Shown here: positions 1 to 9,918 of the stretch, in pieces
Layout: every line of letters starts with the position of its first letter
How positions within the stretch are numbered: the first letter of the stretch is position 1
Source of the DNA: Geobacteraceae bacterium
GTDB taxonomy: Bacteria > Desulfobacterota > Desulfuromonadia > Geobacterales > Pseudopelobacteraceae
Assembly (NCBI GenBank): GCA_025355325.1
Contig: JANXZX010000056.1
Coordinates: forward strand, 1 to 64,000
DNA: 64,000 nt
Reading direction: 5' to 3'
Made by a program: the position numbers and the translations under genes
The notes under the pieces: generated by a model
The model's database searches: none
What the model saw: only the letters and a program-made list of their open reading frames with translations
What the model was told of the DNA's origin: nothing

Positions 1-991
1 CAAAATCTTCCTTGCACGCAACGTCATTAAAAGCATACATGGTTTGCGTCGTAATATAATTCATCTGCTTCGTGCTTTCGATTAGGTGTCCATCCTTGCC
101 AGTCCCAGGAAATACAAAATCATTCATTCTAATGGTCTGCATATTCTCAAATAAACTGTACACGAAATTACTCATGGGAAGAGTATGAGGCCTTCCATTT
201 TTGGTGTCTGTAACCGTAAATGACCGATCCTTCATATCGACATTCTCCCATTTAAGTTTTAACCCTTCATTTTCTCGAAGTCCTGTAAATAAAGTGAGAA
301 AGAAATACTCTCTGATAATAGGATTTGAAATATTATTTGCGCACTTGAACCACGGTTGCAACTCATGTGGTTTCAAAAACGATCTACGGCGCTCAACTTT
401 GTTCCACTGCCGTGTCTCCGTAAGCCTCCGCACAGGGTTTTCCGGAATAGTGTCATCACTCAATGAACGGGTAAAGTTATAGACAGCCCTAAAGGTTCGC
501 ATGAGATTATTTGCTGGTGCAGCTCCGTTTTCATCGCTAATTTTTTTATGGCGCTGGGCAATCATCTCCTTAGTAATTGTAGCAATAGGCTTCTTTTGCC
601 AGTCTGACATATAAAGACGGAATAGTTTTTTATAGGTGAGAACAGTACCTGGCTTGAGTGTTCTTGTCTCAAAGTATTTTGTTGCTGCGTCATCCAAGGT
701 GATTCCAGCGATTTCCTCCTGCCGTCTAGCTGCTACAGGGTCAATCCCCTGCGACATCTGAGACAGCTTATCCCTTGCGCTAATACGAGCATCAACCAAC
801 GAAAAAAGATTTGCCCTGCCAATAGTCATCTTAATAAGTTTTTTTCCAGCCCTCGCCTGAACGAAATATGTTTTAATCTTTCCTTTGGTATAAACGCCAA
901 AGCCAGTCATGCCAGTATCAAAATATAAAGTGAGTTTTTCAGTTTCTGGTAGATTATCAACAAAGCGTTGGGTAAGTTTTACAGGCGGCAT
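1..991 (-). CDS. Tyrosine recombinase/phage integrase, partial (C-terminus off the left edge); absent from the supplied ORF track
   Basis: Reverse-strand translation from ATG at 991: MPPVKLTQRFVDNLPETEKLTLYFDTGMTGFGVYTKGKIKTYFVQARAGKKLIKMTIGR...LTLFTGLRENEGLKLKW; integrase N-terminal arm domain plus the TGLRxxE catalytic Arg box. Lies about 160 bp from a tRNA 3'-end att copy. Confidence 0.9.
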   Translation of the reverse strand, partial: MPPVKLTQRFVDNLPETEKLTLYFDTGMTGFGVYTKGKIKTYFVQARAGKKLIKMTIGRANLFSLVDARISARDKLSQMSQGIDPVAARRQEEIAGITLDDAATKYFETRTLKPGTVLTYKKLFRLYMSDWQKKPIATITKEMIAQRHKKISDENGAAPANNLMRTFRAVYNFTRSLSDDTIPENPVRRLTETRQWNKVERRRSFLKPHELQPWFKCANNISNPIIREYFFLTLFTGLRENEGLKLKWENVDMKDRSFTVTDTKNGRPHTLPMSNFVYSLFENMQTIRMNDFVFPGTGKDGHLIESTKQMNYITTQTMYAFNDVACKEDF

Positions 992-1151
992 AATAGACCT
1001 CCATAAAAATCTGTTGTATCACTGTTGTATCAGATTGCAATGTAACAAGAAAATACTTGATAAAAGACCATAACATAATATAAGTTATAAATCAATTAGT
1101 TATGTAAGTTTAGAAGGGTGGGGTATGGCTAGATAAAAGCTATAAACGAAA

Positions 1152-1197
1152 ATTGAAAATCCTCGTGTCGGCGGTTCGATTCCGTCCCTGGGCACCA
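1152..1197 (+). repeat. att site copy 1: 3' half of tRNA-Phe(GAA) from anticodon loop to CCA
   Basis: attgaaaatcctcgtgtcggcggttcgattccgtccctgggcacca; GAA anticodon context, TTCGATT T-loop, CCA end; repeated at 16589. Confidence 0.9.
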
Positions 1198-1205
1198 CTA
1201 AAATC

Positions 1206-1240
1206 AAAAAGGCTAGCCATCACATGTGGCTAGCCTTTTT
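1206..1240 (+). terminator. Rho-independent terminator after att copy 1
   Basis: aaaaaggctagcca...tggctagccttttt perfect hairpin with T tract. Confidence 0.8.
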
Positions 1241-1301
1241 TAGTTTAATTAATAAAATTAGTTGGTACACCACCGGTACACCAACCGACTTCTCTTCACG
1301 A

Positions 1302-1961
1302 CTAAGCTGCTATGTTCTCAGCCCCTGCCAACCGGCGCCCCAACTCAAAAGCACGCTGACATTCCAGCGGCAACACCTCTGTACGACGTTTAGCTTTGTG
1401 AACCGGGTCGAAACTTTCTATCACCACCTTTGAATAATCATCTACTTGGCAGGTGTCAAAGGCGCAGAGCGTCTCGGCAGAACCAAGGAGCATGTTCACA
1501 TAGCGTTCATTGGTGTTGAAGATCTGTTCGTAGCCAAACTCCTTGCTCCGTTCTTCAGGAACATTCATGGTATAGATGAAGCCGACTTTGATTTTATTAG
1601 GGAACAGAGTCCCATACGGCACCGTATAGGTGAGGTACGGAAACAGCAGGCGTTCGATAAAGCTGCGCGTTTCTCCGGTAACTGTTCCAAAGTAGATTGG
1701 CGAACCGATGACAAGGGCATCAGCAGCGGCGATCTTTTCCAGCACTGGTGCCAGGTCGTCGTTCAGAACGCATTTCCCGTAACTGCTACCCCCGCGTGTT
1801 TTACAGGCGAAGCAGCTTTTACATCCCTTAAAGTCCAGATCGTAAAGATGAAACTGTTCAGTTGTAGCCCCCAGCGCTGCGGCTCCTTCCAGAGCCTTGG
1901 TCACGAGTGTAGCCGTATTCCATTGCTTCCGCGGACTGCCGTTGATTCCGATGACGTTCAT
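1302..1961 (-). CDS. NAD(P)H-dependent FMN reductase/flavodoxin-like protein
   Basis: 219 aa; MNVIGINGSPRKQWNTATL phosphate-binding loop; GCKSCFACK Cys motif; GSPIYFGTVTGETRSFIER. Confidence 0.85.
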   Translation of the reverse strand: MNVIGINGSPRKQWNTATLVTKALEGAAALGATTEQFHLYDLDFKGCKSCFACKTRGGSSYGKCVLNDDLAPVLEKIAAADALVIGSPIYFGTVTGETRSFIERLLFPYLTYTVPYGTLFPNKIKVGFIYTMNVPEERSKEFGYEQIFNTNERYVNMLLGSAETLCAFDTCQVDDYSKVVIESFDPVHKAKRRTEVLPLECQRAFELGRRLAGAENIAA

Positions 1962-1984
1962 GTATGTTTCTCCTTTTGTGACGG

Positions 1985-2413
1985 TTACTCAATATTTACA
2001 TAGAGTAGACTGCCAATTTCTTTCAGCCGATAGGCCAGTTGTACAGGTTCTCGAAGTTCACACTCCCAAACGGTAATGACCCGCCAGCCCAGTCGTACCA
2101 GATCGACCTTTACCAACTGGTCGCGAGTCACGTTGGATTCGAGTTTCTTCAACCAGAAATCCACCCTGCTCTTCGGTGTATAGGCAAATCGGCAATCCTT
2201 GTGTCGGTGCCAGAAACAGCCATGAACGAATATGGCCGTTTTGTAACGAGCCAGCACGATATCAGGTTTTCCCGGAAGATCAGTGCGGTGGAGTCGAAAA
2301 CGATAACCCATACGGTGCAGAAGGGAACGGACGGCAAGCTCAGGCCTAGTGTTGCGGTTCTTAATCCGCGACATGACTTCTGAGCGTTTGGACTTGGTAA
2401 AGATGTCCGTCAC
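1985..2413 (-). CDS. vsr: Very short patch repair endonuclease
   Basis: 142 aa; RSEVMSRIKNRNTRPELAVRSLLHRMGYRFRLHRTDLPGKPDIVLARYKTAIFVHGCFWHRH is the Vsr signature. Confidence 0.95.
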   Translation of the reverse strand: MTDIFTKSKRSEVMSRIKNRNTRPELAVRSLLHRMGYRFRLHRTDLPGKPDIVLARYKTAIFVHGCFWHRHKDCRFAYTPKSRVDFWLKKLESNVTRDQLVKVDLVRLGWRVITVWECELREPVQLAYRLKEIGSLLYVNIE

Positions 2414-2416
2414 CGT

Positions 2417-4444
2417 TCAATCCTGTGCCGCGGCAAACATTTCCACCAGCAATCGCAACCTTTTCAATCCAAGTCCCGGTTTCATACGAAGCTTTTCCCA
2501 ATTGAGTACCGCGTATGATGCTACCATGTCCCGTCTTTTCGCAGGCACCCATGTCTTCCCGGTATATGTCTCCAAAACTTCGATTGTACGAGAGTCATTG
2601 ACTAACTTGTGTCTGACTTTCTCCCACTCGGCTGCCAGCGCTTCTTCCTCATTGGTTGGCGCAACGAAGGCATGCGTTGCAAGCTCCTGCTCCCATGCAC
2701 CGGGCAAAGCGACCTCCACTTTGCGGAACGCCTCCCAGCATTCGTGACGTTTTGATGCCTCGCCAATGTTGCCAGACTGTGCCAGCAGGTGTCCGTTAGC
2801 CGCTTTGCAGACTTCGGTGATGGCATCGCAAAGAACAGGAGAAAGCCGTTGATGATTCCAGATACGTTCGAGGTCGATACGTCTTCCGGATTTGTCTGCC
2901 AGCCAAGCGATGGTGTAGGCGACAATATTCGCACGGTAACCACCAAAACTTTGTTGAGATACAAGCTTCTCTGCCGTTCGGAAAAGAATTGCTCTTGCAA
3001 CAACATGTTTGAAAAAATTCAGATCCACCAAAGGTTCGCCGTCGTCTTCGTGCTTCTGCGCCAGCGCAACAAAGTTTTTCTCTGCGCCCTTGCAAACCAA
3101 GTGAGGATGACCAAGCCAAGCGTGCTCAAATTTGGCAAGGTCAGTTTTAGTGAACTTCTGATGCGGAGGATTCTGCTGTACCCATTCTCGCATTCGTGCC
3201 GGGGTGCGCTGTCGGTTTTTATCGTCAAGGTAGGAGCCGCGCGCTCTTTCGTAATACCAATGCGTTCCGCTCTCCATCCCACTCTGCGGTAATGTCCACA
3301 CAGTGCGCGACAATTGTTCCAATTGTCGGTGAAACTTGCCATTCGCCGAAAAATCTGCCGTATTCACCTTGTTCTGGCTGTTCGCGTATTTCGAAATGAG
3401 CGGCACGATGTCGGCCATCTTGGCCTGATCGGTCAGTACAGTAAGTTTCACCTGTATCACAACATCAGAAATGTCTACGCGCTCCTTCTTCCAAGAATGA
3501 AATATACTGGCGGTAGTCTGACCACCGTTGACAATCTGGAAATCTTTTGCGCGTTTCAGACACGCATGGCCGTCATTGTCCAATTCCAAATCAATTTCGG
3601 CGGCAGTACAACAAAGACCGTTATTGTAGGCGAGAAAACGATGCGGTTCATCCCGCAATGTCTGTTGAAGTCCTTTATTCACTTTGCCCTTCGCCTGTAG
3701 AAAAGCACGCACGTTGCGTTCTAACAGGCGCTGGCCGTATTCTCCGTAGATTTTTGCAAGCAATGGTGCTGGTAGAAAGGCAAGCAACGTTTGATATTCG
3801 AGAGATTTGTCTCTGGTGGCGATACACGTAATAGGACCACCATAATTTTGCATAAAATCCAGATCGATGACCTCGCGCTGACCAACACGCAGCCGACTCA
3901 ATTTCACCAAATCCCAAAGCACATAGCGCAATTCCATTCCTGGCAACTGCTCCTGCGCGACTTCCGCCGAACGAGAGCTGACCACGCCATCAGTGATAAA
4001 GAAAAGTCTTACTGTAGCAAGGTTATTCTTAGCCCCATGAATCTGACGTGCTGCTTCAAAAACGTCATTGGATTCTTCCAGCTTGACATAAAAACCCTCA
4101 ATTGTTCGTCGAAGGAATCCTCGCAACAGTCCAAAATGTCGCGCAACCTCCGGCTTGGAAACTGTTTCCGCGTGACCTGTCCCGTGATAGAGAACTATAA
4201 ACAAATCCAGCGTTGCCCTATCGCCTGACAAAGCCCAAGCATTGCTCTGAGCCGCAGGCCATCGTCCCCGACTAGAATCTGAGTAATAGCTTGTTTCCGT
4301 ATTATAAGTCTCGTTATGCTCAGCAAGACGTTCAAGGATGCACTCCGTAAAAGCATTTGTACGCATCCTGGGTAAGTCGTCATCTGCGCACCTAACTAAA
4401 ACTTCTTGATGCAGATCTTGGGCAAACTGTTTCAACTCAGACAC
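2417..4444 (-). CDS. AIPR-family protein (abortive-infection/phage-resistance type)
   Basis: 675 aa; NVRAFLQAKGKVNKGLQQTLRDEPHRFLAYNNGLCCTA and FQIVNGGQTTASIFHSWK match the AIPR-type core; operonic with Z1/MORC genes. Confidence 0.85.
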   Translation of the reverse strand: MSELKQFAQDLHQEVLVRCADDDLPRMRTNAFTECILERLAEHNETYNTETSYYSDSSRGRWPAAQSNAWALSGDRATLDLFIVLYHGTGHAETVSKPEVARHFGLLRGFLRRTIEGFYVKLEESNDVFEAARQIHGAKNNLATVRLFFITDGVVSSRSAEVAQEQLPGMELRYVLWDLVKLSRLRVGQREVIDLDFMQNYGGPITCIATRDKSLEYQTLLAFLPAPLLAKIYGEYGQRLLERNVRAFLQAKGKVNKGLQQTLRDEPHRFLAYNNGLCCTAAEIDLELDNDGHACLKRAKDFQIVNGGQTTASIFHSWKKERVDISDVVIQVKLTVLTDQAKMADIVPLISKYANSQNKVNTADFSANGKFHRQLEQLSRTVWTLPQSGMESGTHWYYERARGSYLDDKNRQRTPARMREWVQQNPPHQKFTKTDLAKFEHAWLGHPHLVCKGAEKNFVALAQKHEDDGEPLVDLNFFKHVVARAILFRTAEKLVSQQSFGGYRANIVAYTIAWLADKSGRRIDLERIWNHQRLSPVLCDAITEVCKAANGHLLAQSGNIGEASKRHECWEAFRKVEVALPGAWEQELATHAFVAPTNEEEALAAEWEKVRHKLVNDSRTIEVLETYTGKTWVPAKRRDMVASYAVLNWEKLRMKPGLGLKRLRLLVEMFAAAQD

Positions 4445-5479
4445 TTATATTCCTCCAAAGTCGACAACTCGATCCGGTTTGATTGCCGCAACAACGGTTT
4501 CAAAATCTACTTTGAAAGGTTCGCACGCCCCTACTGCCAGCCCGTAATTCACATCGCCGATACCGGTCAGTAGATTTTTTTCAAGCAATCTTGGAAAGCC
4601 ATTTTTCACACTGAATGCTTTTTGTGACCTTATAACATAACCTCGATCAGCGTATAGTTCGGCGTGGATGTCTAAATAGCCAACAGCAAGCAAAGCATCT
4701 TCGAACTGTTCTTGCGCAACAGCATCGCCGGATGAACTTTTGCGAAGCGTAGCGACCATAGACACCAAAGTTTCTCCCCCGTCCTGCCGAACGTCTAATG
4801 CAAGTACATACAAAAACAGAGCAGGCCAATTGTTGTCATCCAATTGCCGTTCACTGGTAATGCGAACTACCTGCGGTTGTTTTGCAAGTGTAGTCTTAAC
4901 TTCAATTGCTCCGTTCTCAAACTGAAAGTCTTGGTGCGCCTGCATTGGACCTTTCCAGCCAGCTACCGCACCAGTTCCAAATGCTGGGATAAGATGTTCT
5001 CGAAGAAAGTGAAGTTCACCCCATAATCCGCGTTGAACTTCCTCGCTCAATCCTTCGAGAGATGCAGAAAGGAATTTCTGCCAGCGAGTAAGCTGGCCGA
5101 GAAATGAACAAACCTGCTCTGCAGGAGTGTCAACCTCACTCATACGCCGCGCTAAATCCTCCGAGAGTGCAGTGAATACATCACAATGCCTTGTTTCCTT
5201 CAGCGCAACGCCAAAAAATGTGTTTCCCTCCATCTCTATTGCAAGGGCCTCCAACCCTTTGCAACGCGGCCAAAGTCGGCGCGACGGCATCGAAGCCGCA
5301 GGAAGTTGAAGTAATATGGCACGTCGGCGTGATGGTAGCGCAACACCGACAAACAATGGACAACCTGCTTTCGGACGAGCCAGTCGCAACAACCAACCTC
5401 CTGCACCTGATTTACCTGCGTCTGCGTCCGATTCCAGCGCTTTCCATAACTCTTCAATCCTCATCGGCATAATCCTCAT
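4445..5479 (-). CDS. PD-(D/E)XK motif protein
   Basis: 344 aa; GELHFLREHLIP...GPMQAHQDFQFENGAIEVKTT; position between AIPR and Z1 genes is typical of this operon type. Confidence 0.75.
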   Translation of the reverse strand: MRIMPMRIEELWKALESDADAGKSGAGGWLLRLARPKAGCPLFVGVALPSRRRAILLQLPAASMPSRRLWPRCKGLEALAIEMEGNTFFGVALKETRHCDVFTALSEDLARRMSEVDTPAEQVCSFLGQLTRWQKFLSASLEGLSEEVQRGLWGELHFLREHLIPAFGTGAVAGWKGPMQAHQDFQFENGAIEVKTTLAKQPQVVRITSERQLDDNNWPALFLYVLALDVRQDGGETLVSMVATLRKSSSGDAVAQEQFEDALLAVGYLDIHAELYADRGYVIRSQKAFSVKNGFPRLLEKNLLTGIGDVNYGLAVGACEPFKVDFETVVAAIKPDRVVDFGGI

Positions 5480-8369
5480 CGTGGAAGGTGGACTGCCAAA
5501 CCTTGTTCACCTTGTAGTCGACAGCGCGTGCGGTATGGCTCGATGGAAAACTGAATGCAAGCCCCATAAACGGACTCTCACTCGGCCACTCTGCCACTCC
5601 TTTCGGCATCAAAGGGTAAATCAACAAAAGGCCATGTGTCTTTGGCCGAAGCTGGCGCACGACTTCTCCGTTAATACGCGAGCTTTTTTTAGCATTCTCA
5701 TCAACCGGACGCCGCAAGGCCGTGAGTCGTACAGCAACCTTTCCGAGCGTTTCATGGTCAGCATGGCTCTGATGCAGCAAAGCTTCCTCTTCAGGATTGA
5801 AAAGCGGACCACCACCATCTACTGTGCGCTTTGCAAGCAGTTCCGCCAAAATTTCAGAGCTCAAAAACATTTCTGGAAGTTCCAAGTCCAATGCTTGATG
5901 CGACGGACTTTGAATGTTTGCATTTGGTGCTACGAACAAGGAAGGCACACCATCCTTTGGCCAAGTATCCTTCTCCGGTGTACGCTCCGCAGTTTGCACA
6001 GCGCATTCAGCAAGTGAAACCTTCGGCCCTTCGCCTTTAGTATCCACCAACGCAACAGTCCAGTTCAGCAATTCCCCAACTCCTGACTGACGCCTGATAA
6101 ATTCCATCAACTCGGGCTTCTGCAATCGCCAACTTTCTGAGGCCACAGTGAAGTCACATAGGAATTCATTCAACAACTGCTCAGGCTTCACATTTTGCCA
6201 AAGCAAGGCTGAGTTCATAAGTTTTGCAGTATCCTTTCCACCTAGATGCCGCAAGAATTTATCCACCGCTTCCCGGTTACCACGAACTACTTTTTTGTCC
6301 GTCACAAAGTGGGCAGTCTGTACAAGCTGGCCAGCATAGGAAAGTTTCTGCGTCCGAGCATGTGACATCTTGTTCAGAGCAGTGACCAACAGGCCGCCTG
6401 GGTGCTCGCGCACTCGAAGCCCATACCTGCGCGGAGTGAGTCCTGCCATTTTCATTCGGTAGAACTCACGACGCAATTCAACCTCAGCCAGTGCAATGTG
6501 CCGGTACCAACGGCGCAAGTCATCCGTAGTGAAAAGCCGACAAAGATCAAGATAACCGGGTCGATAGCCAAACCAGCGTCCCATCTGCATAAGCGTGTCA
6601 TACATCCGTGATGTACGGAGGAAGTAGCTGACAGAAAGCCCCTCCAGCGTTAAGCCACGCGAAAGCTTGTCGCCTCCGACAGCGATGACGTTAAAACCTT
6701 GCTGGTGTGCTACATAATCAAGTGCGTCCGTAGCGTGGCCATTAATTTCCTTCACTTCGATACGTGCCGCAGCTTCCGGTAGCTCTGCGGCTACCTGCTC
6801 CCAAGTAGTTTGGTGCAGGTTCTCGTCAGGCGACATTTCACGGATCGTAGCGCTCGTGGGTTCGAACTCCTCTTGCCAGATCCTTTTCAATTCCGACAAA
6901 AGAGTCTGTTTTCGTTCACCCTCCCCAATCGCGAGTCTACGGCGAATGGAATCCACTTGTTGTTGAACAAGTTGAGCAACTTGGTGCTGTACGTCAATGT
7001 AACGAGTGACGTGAACAAGCATGGAATTGTGAACTTCTTTTTGGTTGCGAGCGCGGCGAGCAGCGCATACAAGCACAAAGCAAGCGAGGGCTTTCTTCAG
7101 TGTGCCAGGTAGTTCGTGAACAGCAAGATCCTTCTTATGACCGGGCTGAAAAATATCTTCGTGGTCATCAACCAGCCGATAGAGAGGTATTTCTTGTTTT
7201 GGCTCAATTCCTGCGTCCGGGTCGCCATCCAAACCAAACACTCGTGATGGGCTGACGTAGTTTGAAGGAGGTGATACATTGAGAATGAAGCTTCGAGGGA
7301 ATAGGTCTTCTCCGTGTTTTGGAGTCTCAGAATCTGGATTGATAAAGATATTCGCAAATGGCGTTGCGGTATAGCCTACATAGGCGCTTTTTTCAAAAGC
7401 GTCGAGTAACTCACGTATGCAGCCATTTATAGCGGTAACATCATTTTTATTTACTCCCTTCTTCTTTCCGTCCTTTGTATTTATTGAAGCATTGTCAGCT
7501 TCGTCATCAATCAGCAGAAGAGGAACGCCTCGGACTATCTTTCGTTTTTCGCCAGCCACTTCTTCACCGCGAACATGAAGCACCCATTTAAGCAAATTTC
7601 TCAGGACGCTTCCATTTTTCTTCACTACGAGAATAACGGGGTCACTTCCGATGGTGACGCCGGTGTCAGCTTTTGGTGCCCGGAAATCTCCGTCATCCAA
7701 ACTGCTGGTCAATGTGTGAACCGGGAGTAATTGACCAAAGAGCCTTCCTACTCCAATAAGGCTGTTTGCTTGGTCCATCTGCCTGTCCTTCTGGCTGTCA
7801 CGTCCAAGTACGCCCTCATCAAGGCGGTATTGAGTTTGGCTTCGAAGATTGTTATGCATTCCCGCCAATACAACAACAAGGCGATAACCGGCATCTATTG
7901 CCTTGCATATCAGACCGCAATAGTTAGCCGTTTTTCCGGATTGGACACTACCAACCACCATGCCACGGCTGTCCCACGGTGGTTTGCGATTCGGGTCTTC
8001 GAGCTTGCCAAGAATTTCGTCCGTGAGTTTGCCTAATGAGCTAACGGCTGACTCTGGAAGCTGCTTATCTTGCTCAAGCAACGTGCTGTAGCGACTCCAA
8101 AATTTCCATTCAACACTTCCGCGCCGGGACGGAAGCCATTCGATGTGATCAGACGGGTCATCCATCATCGTCGATTCAGGAACATATACGTTAGCTTCAT
8201 GCATGAGCTGTGCGACGAGTACATCAACATCCACAGATCCAAAACCTGCTGCACTAGTAGTTTGAACTGCCAGTTCAGCCTGCGCCTTAATAATCTCTGG
8301 GGTACGAATCGGTTGGAGATTTAAAAGCGTCACAGCTATCGTGCGAGCATGGTCAAATGCATCGTTCAT
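5454..8369 (-). CDS. Z1 domain superfamily II helicase-like protein
   Basis: 971 aa; GSVQSGKTANYCGLICKA (Walker A), LLLIDDEADNASIN (Walker B), GGDKLSRGLTLEGLSVSYF, MGRWFGYRPGYLDLCRLF. Confidence 0.9.
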   Translation of the reverse strand: MNDAFDHARTIAVTLLNLQPIRTPEIIKAQAELAVQTTSAAGFGSVDVDVLVAQLMHEANVYVPESTMMDDPSDHIEWLPSRRGSVEWKFWSRYSTLLEQDKQLPESAVSSLGKLTDEILGKLEDPNRKPPWDSRGMVVGSVQSGKTANYCGLICKAIDAGYRLVVVLAGMHNNLRSQTQYRLDEGVLGRDSQKDRQMDQANSLIGVGRLFGQLLPVHTLTSSLDDGDFRAPKADTGVTIGSDPVILVVKKNGSVLRNLLKWVLHVRGEEVAGEKRKIVRGVPLLLIDDEADNASINTKDGKKKGVNKNDVTAINGCIRELLDAFEKSAYVGYTATPFANIFINPDSETPKHGEDLFPRSFILNVSPPSNYVSPSRVFGLDGDPDAGIEPKQEIPLYRLVDDHEDIFQPGHKKDLAVHELPGTLKKALACFVLVCAARRARNQKEVHNSMLVHVTRYIDVQHQVAQLVQQQVDSIRRRLAIGEGERKQTLLSELKRIWQEEFEPTSATIREMSPDENLHQTTWEQVAAELPEAAARIEVKEINGHATDALDYVAHQQGFNVIAVGGDKLSRGLTLEGLSVSYFLRTSRMYDTLMQMGRWFGYRPGYLDLCRLFTTDDLRRWYRHIALAEVELRREFYRMKMAGLTPRRYGLRVREHPGGLLVTALNKMSHARTQKLSYAGQLVQTAHFVTDKKVVRGNREAVDKFLRHLGGKDTAKLMNSALLWQNVKPEQLLNEFLCDFTVASESWRLQKPELMEFIRRQSGVGELLNWTVALVDTKGEGPKVSLAECAVQTAERTPEKDTWPKDGVPSLFVAPNANIQSPSHQALDLELPEMFLSSEILAELLAKRTVDGGGPLFNPEEEALLHQSHADHETLGKVAVRLTALRRPVDENAKKSSRINGEVVRQLRPKTHGLLLIYPLMPKGVAEWPSESPFMGLAFSFPSSHTARAVDYKVNKVWQSTFHDEDYADED

Positions 8370-9868
8370 AGTTCTTCCCTCTCTTTGATTGCCTGTAATA
8401 ATTGTGGGAAACGCGGAAATGGTTCAAAGTGCGACAACCTCAATAAAGCATCACTCTTCGATAGTCCACTCGAACAAAGAGAAGTGAACACCTGACGCAT
8501 TACCTCAAAAATTTCCGTTTCCTTCGTAGTCTCAAACGGCCCAATTGTCAGGTCTGGCTTCTCACGATCAGTTATTGTGATGAGTGGAACTGGAATGGTT
8601 TCTTCTATAAGCCGCAGCAGGGCGCTGAGCTTGGGTAAGTCGGCACATGAGCCGCGTACGGATTTCATGAGAGGGTGGTCACGATTAATCCGGTAGAAGA
8701 CTTGATTGTGTTTCACCATTTGTTCCCAAAGAAACACTCGTTCTTCGCCCTCAGCCGGAACCAATTTAGACCCGCGATGCGAGTAGATGCGTTTGGCCAC
8801 GCTACGCGCACATTCACCAATGCGGACTAATTCTCGGCGCAGCTTCTCTGGTGGTCTGGCACGGGATTTTGTAACATCAATCTCCCATTCATGATCAAGC
8901 GCATTTGGAAGATCAACACGTATTCGCGCAAGCTTGTAGTGTTCTTCCTGCCTCCATCCTTTTAAGCCCAACCAATCACCGGCAACGAGCAATCTACGAT
9001 TTCGATAGATGTAAAAACCCTGGTGTGCATTCCAACCGCGCAATCCGGCAGCGCGACGGTGTAACTCTGCGTCCAGTTTTGACAGATGGGGAAGTACAAA
9101 TGGTGCAACTTCGATTATATGGCCTTTATAAGGAAGCTTTTCCACGGGGAGTCGTTGGGTAGCTGCTTCGTCGGCAAGAAACGGGTCCCACGGAGAAATA
9201 AGCTTTTCGTTGAGAAAAAAGCCCACCGCATTTCGACCAGTCATCATGCGGTGAAAGACAGCTGCGAAATGAGCACTGACCAGTTCTGCATGTCTAAGAA
9301 ACGCATCTTCGTCGGTATCATTCTCCGTATCGTTGCCGGCTGTGAGGCGGTCGATTTTTTCCCAAACTACAACTGTTCCCTGTTTGGGGTCGGATAATTT
9401 ATCAGCTAGTTTTGCAGCCAATGGGGAGGGAGTGCGAAGAAGCCTCCATTCGTTTGTTTCTGATATAAAATCCAAGTCCCAACAGCGAACTAATTGCACA
9501 CCACCCTTGCGTTTCGTGAAGACTGTCACACGGCGACATTGGGAGAACGAAGCGGTTTTCAGGCCCAGCCCGAAACGTCCGAAGTCGTTTGGGTCGCGCG
9601 TCTCACACGGATTTCTACTACCTACCCGCATTGCATTTATGAGCGTAACTTCGTCCATACCGTTGCCGTTATCGGCAATTGCGATTGCGGAGCCTTCGCC
9701 TGCCCAGTGGAAATGGACAATAAGCTTACTCGCTTGGTGGAACAGGCTATTATCTGCCAAGTCAGCCAATGCGGTCGCAGTGTCGTAACCAAAGGCCCGA
9801 AGCGATTCAACAAGATTAGAAGCATGAGGTGGGGCGAGATCTGGGTCTGAGCCTATGTTTTGTGTCAT
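8366..9868 (-). CDS. MORC-like GHKL ATPase
   Basis: 500 aa; ALADLADNSL (N box), IAIADNGNGMD (G1 box), DFGRFGLGLKTAS (G2 box); 4-bp overlap with the Z1 gene. Confidence 0.9.
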   Translation of the reverse strand: MTQNIGSDPDLAPPHASNLVESLRAFGYDTATALADLADNSLFHQASKLIVHFHWAGEGSAIAIADNGNGMDEVTLINAMRVGSRNPCETRDPNDFGRFGLGLKTASFSQCRRVTVFTKRKGGVQLVRCWDLDFISETNEWRLLRTPSPLAAKLADKLSDPKQGTVVVWEKIDRLTAGNDTENDTDEDAFLRHAELVSAHFAAVFHRMMTGRNAVGFFLNEKLISPWDPFLADEAATQRLPVEKLPYKGHIIEVAPFVLPHLSKLDAELHRRAAGLRGWNAHQGFYIYRNRRLLVAGDWLGLKGWRQEEHYKLARIRVDLPNALDHEWEIDVTKSRARPPEKLRRELVRIGECARSVAKRIYSHRGSKLVPAEGEERVFLWEQMVKHNQVFYRINRDHPLMKSVRGSCADLPKLSALLRLIEETIPVPLITITDREKPDLTIGPFETTKETEIFEVMRQVFTSLCSSGLSKSDALLRLSHFEPFPRFPQLLQAIKEREEL

Positions 9869-9918
9869 AATCGGAACCTTATTTCATGGCGACCAGAGGG
9901 CATTTAAAGAATTGCTCA

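Noticed and set aside
2039-9850. Many 60-230-aa plus-strand ORFs opposite the Z1/MORC/AIPR operon
   Set aside because: All lie antisense to ORFs with clear protein motifs.
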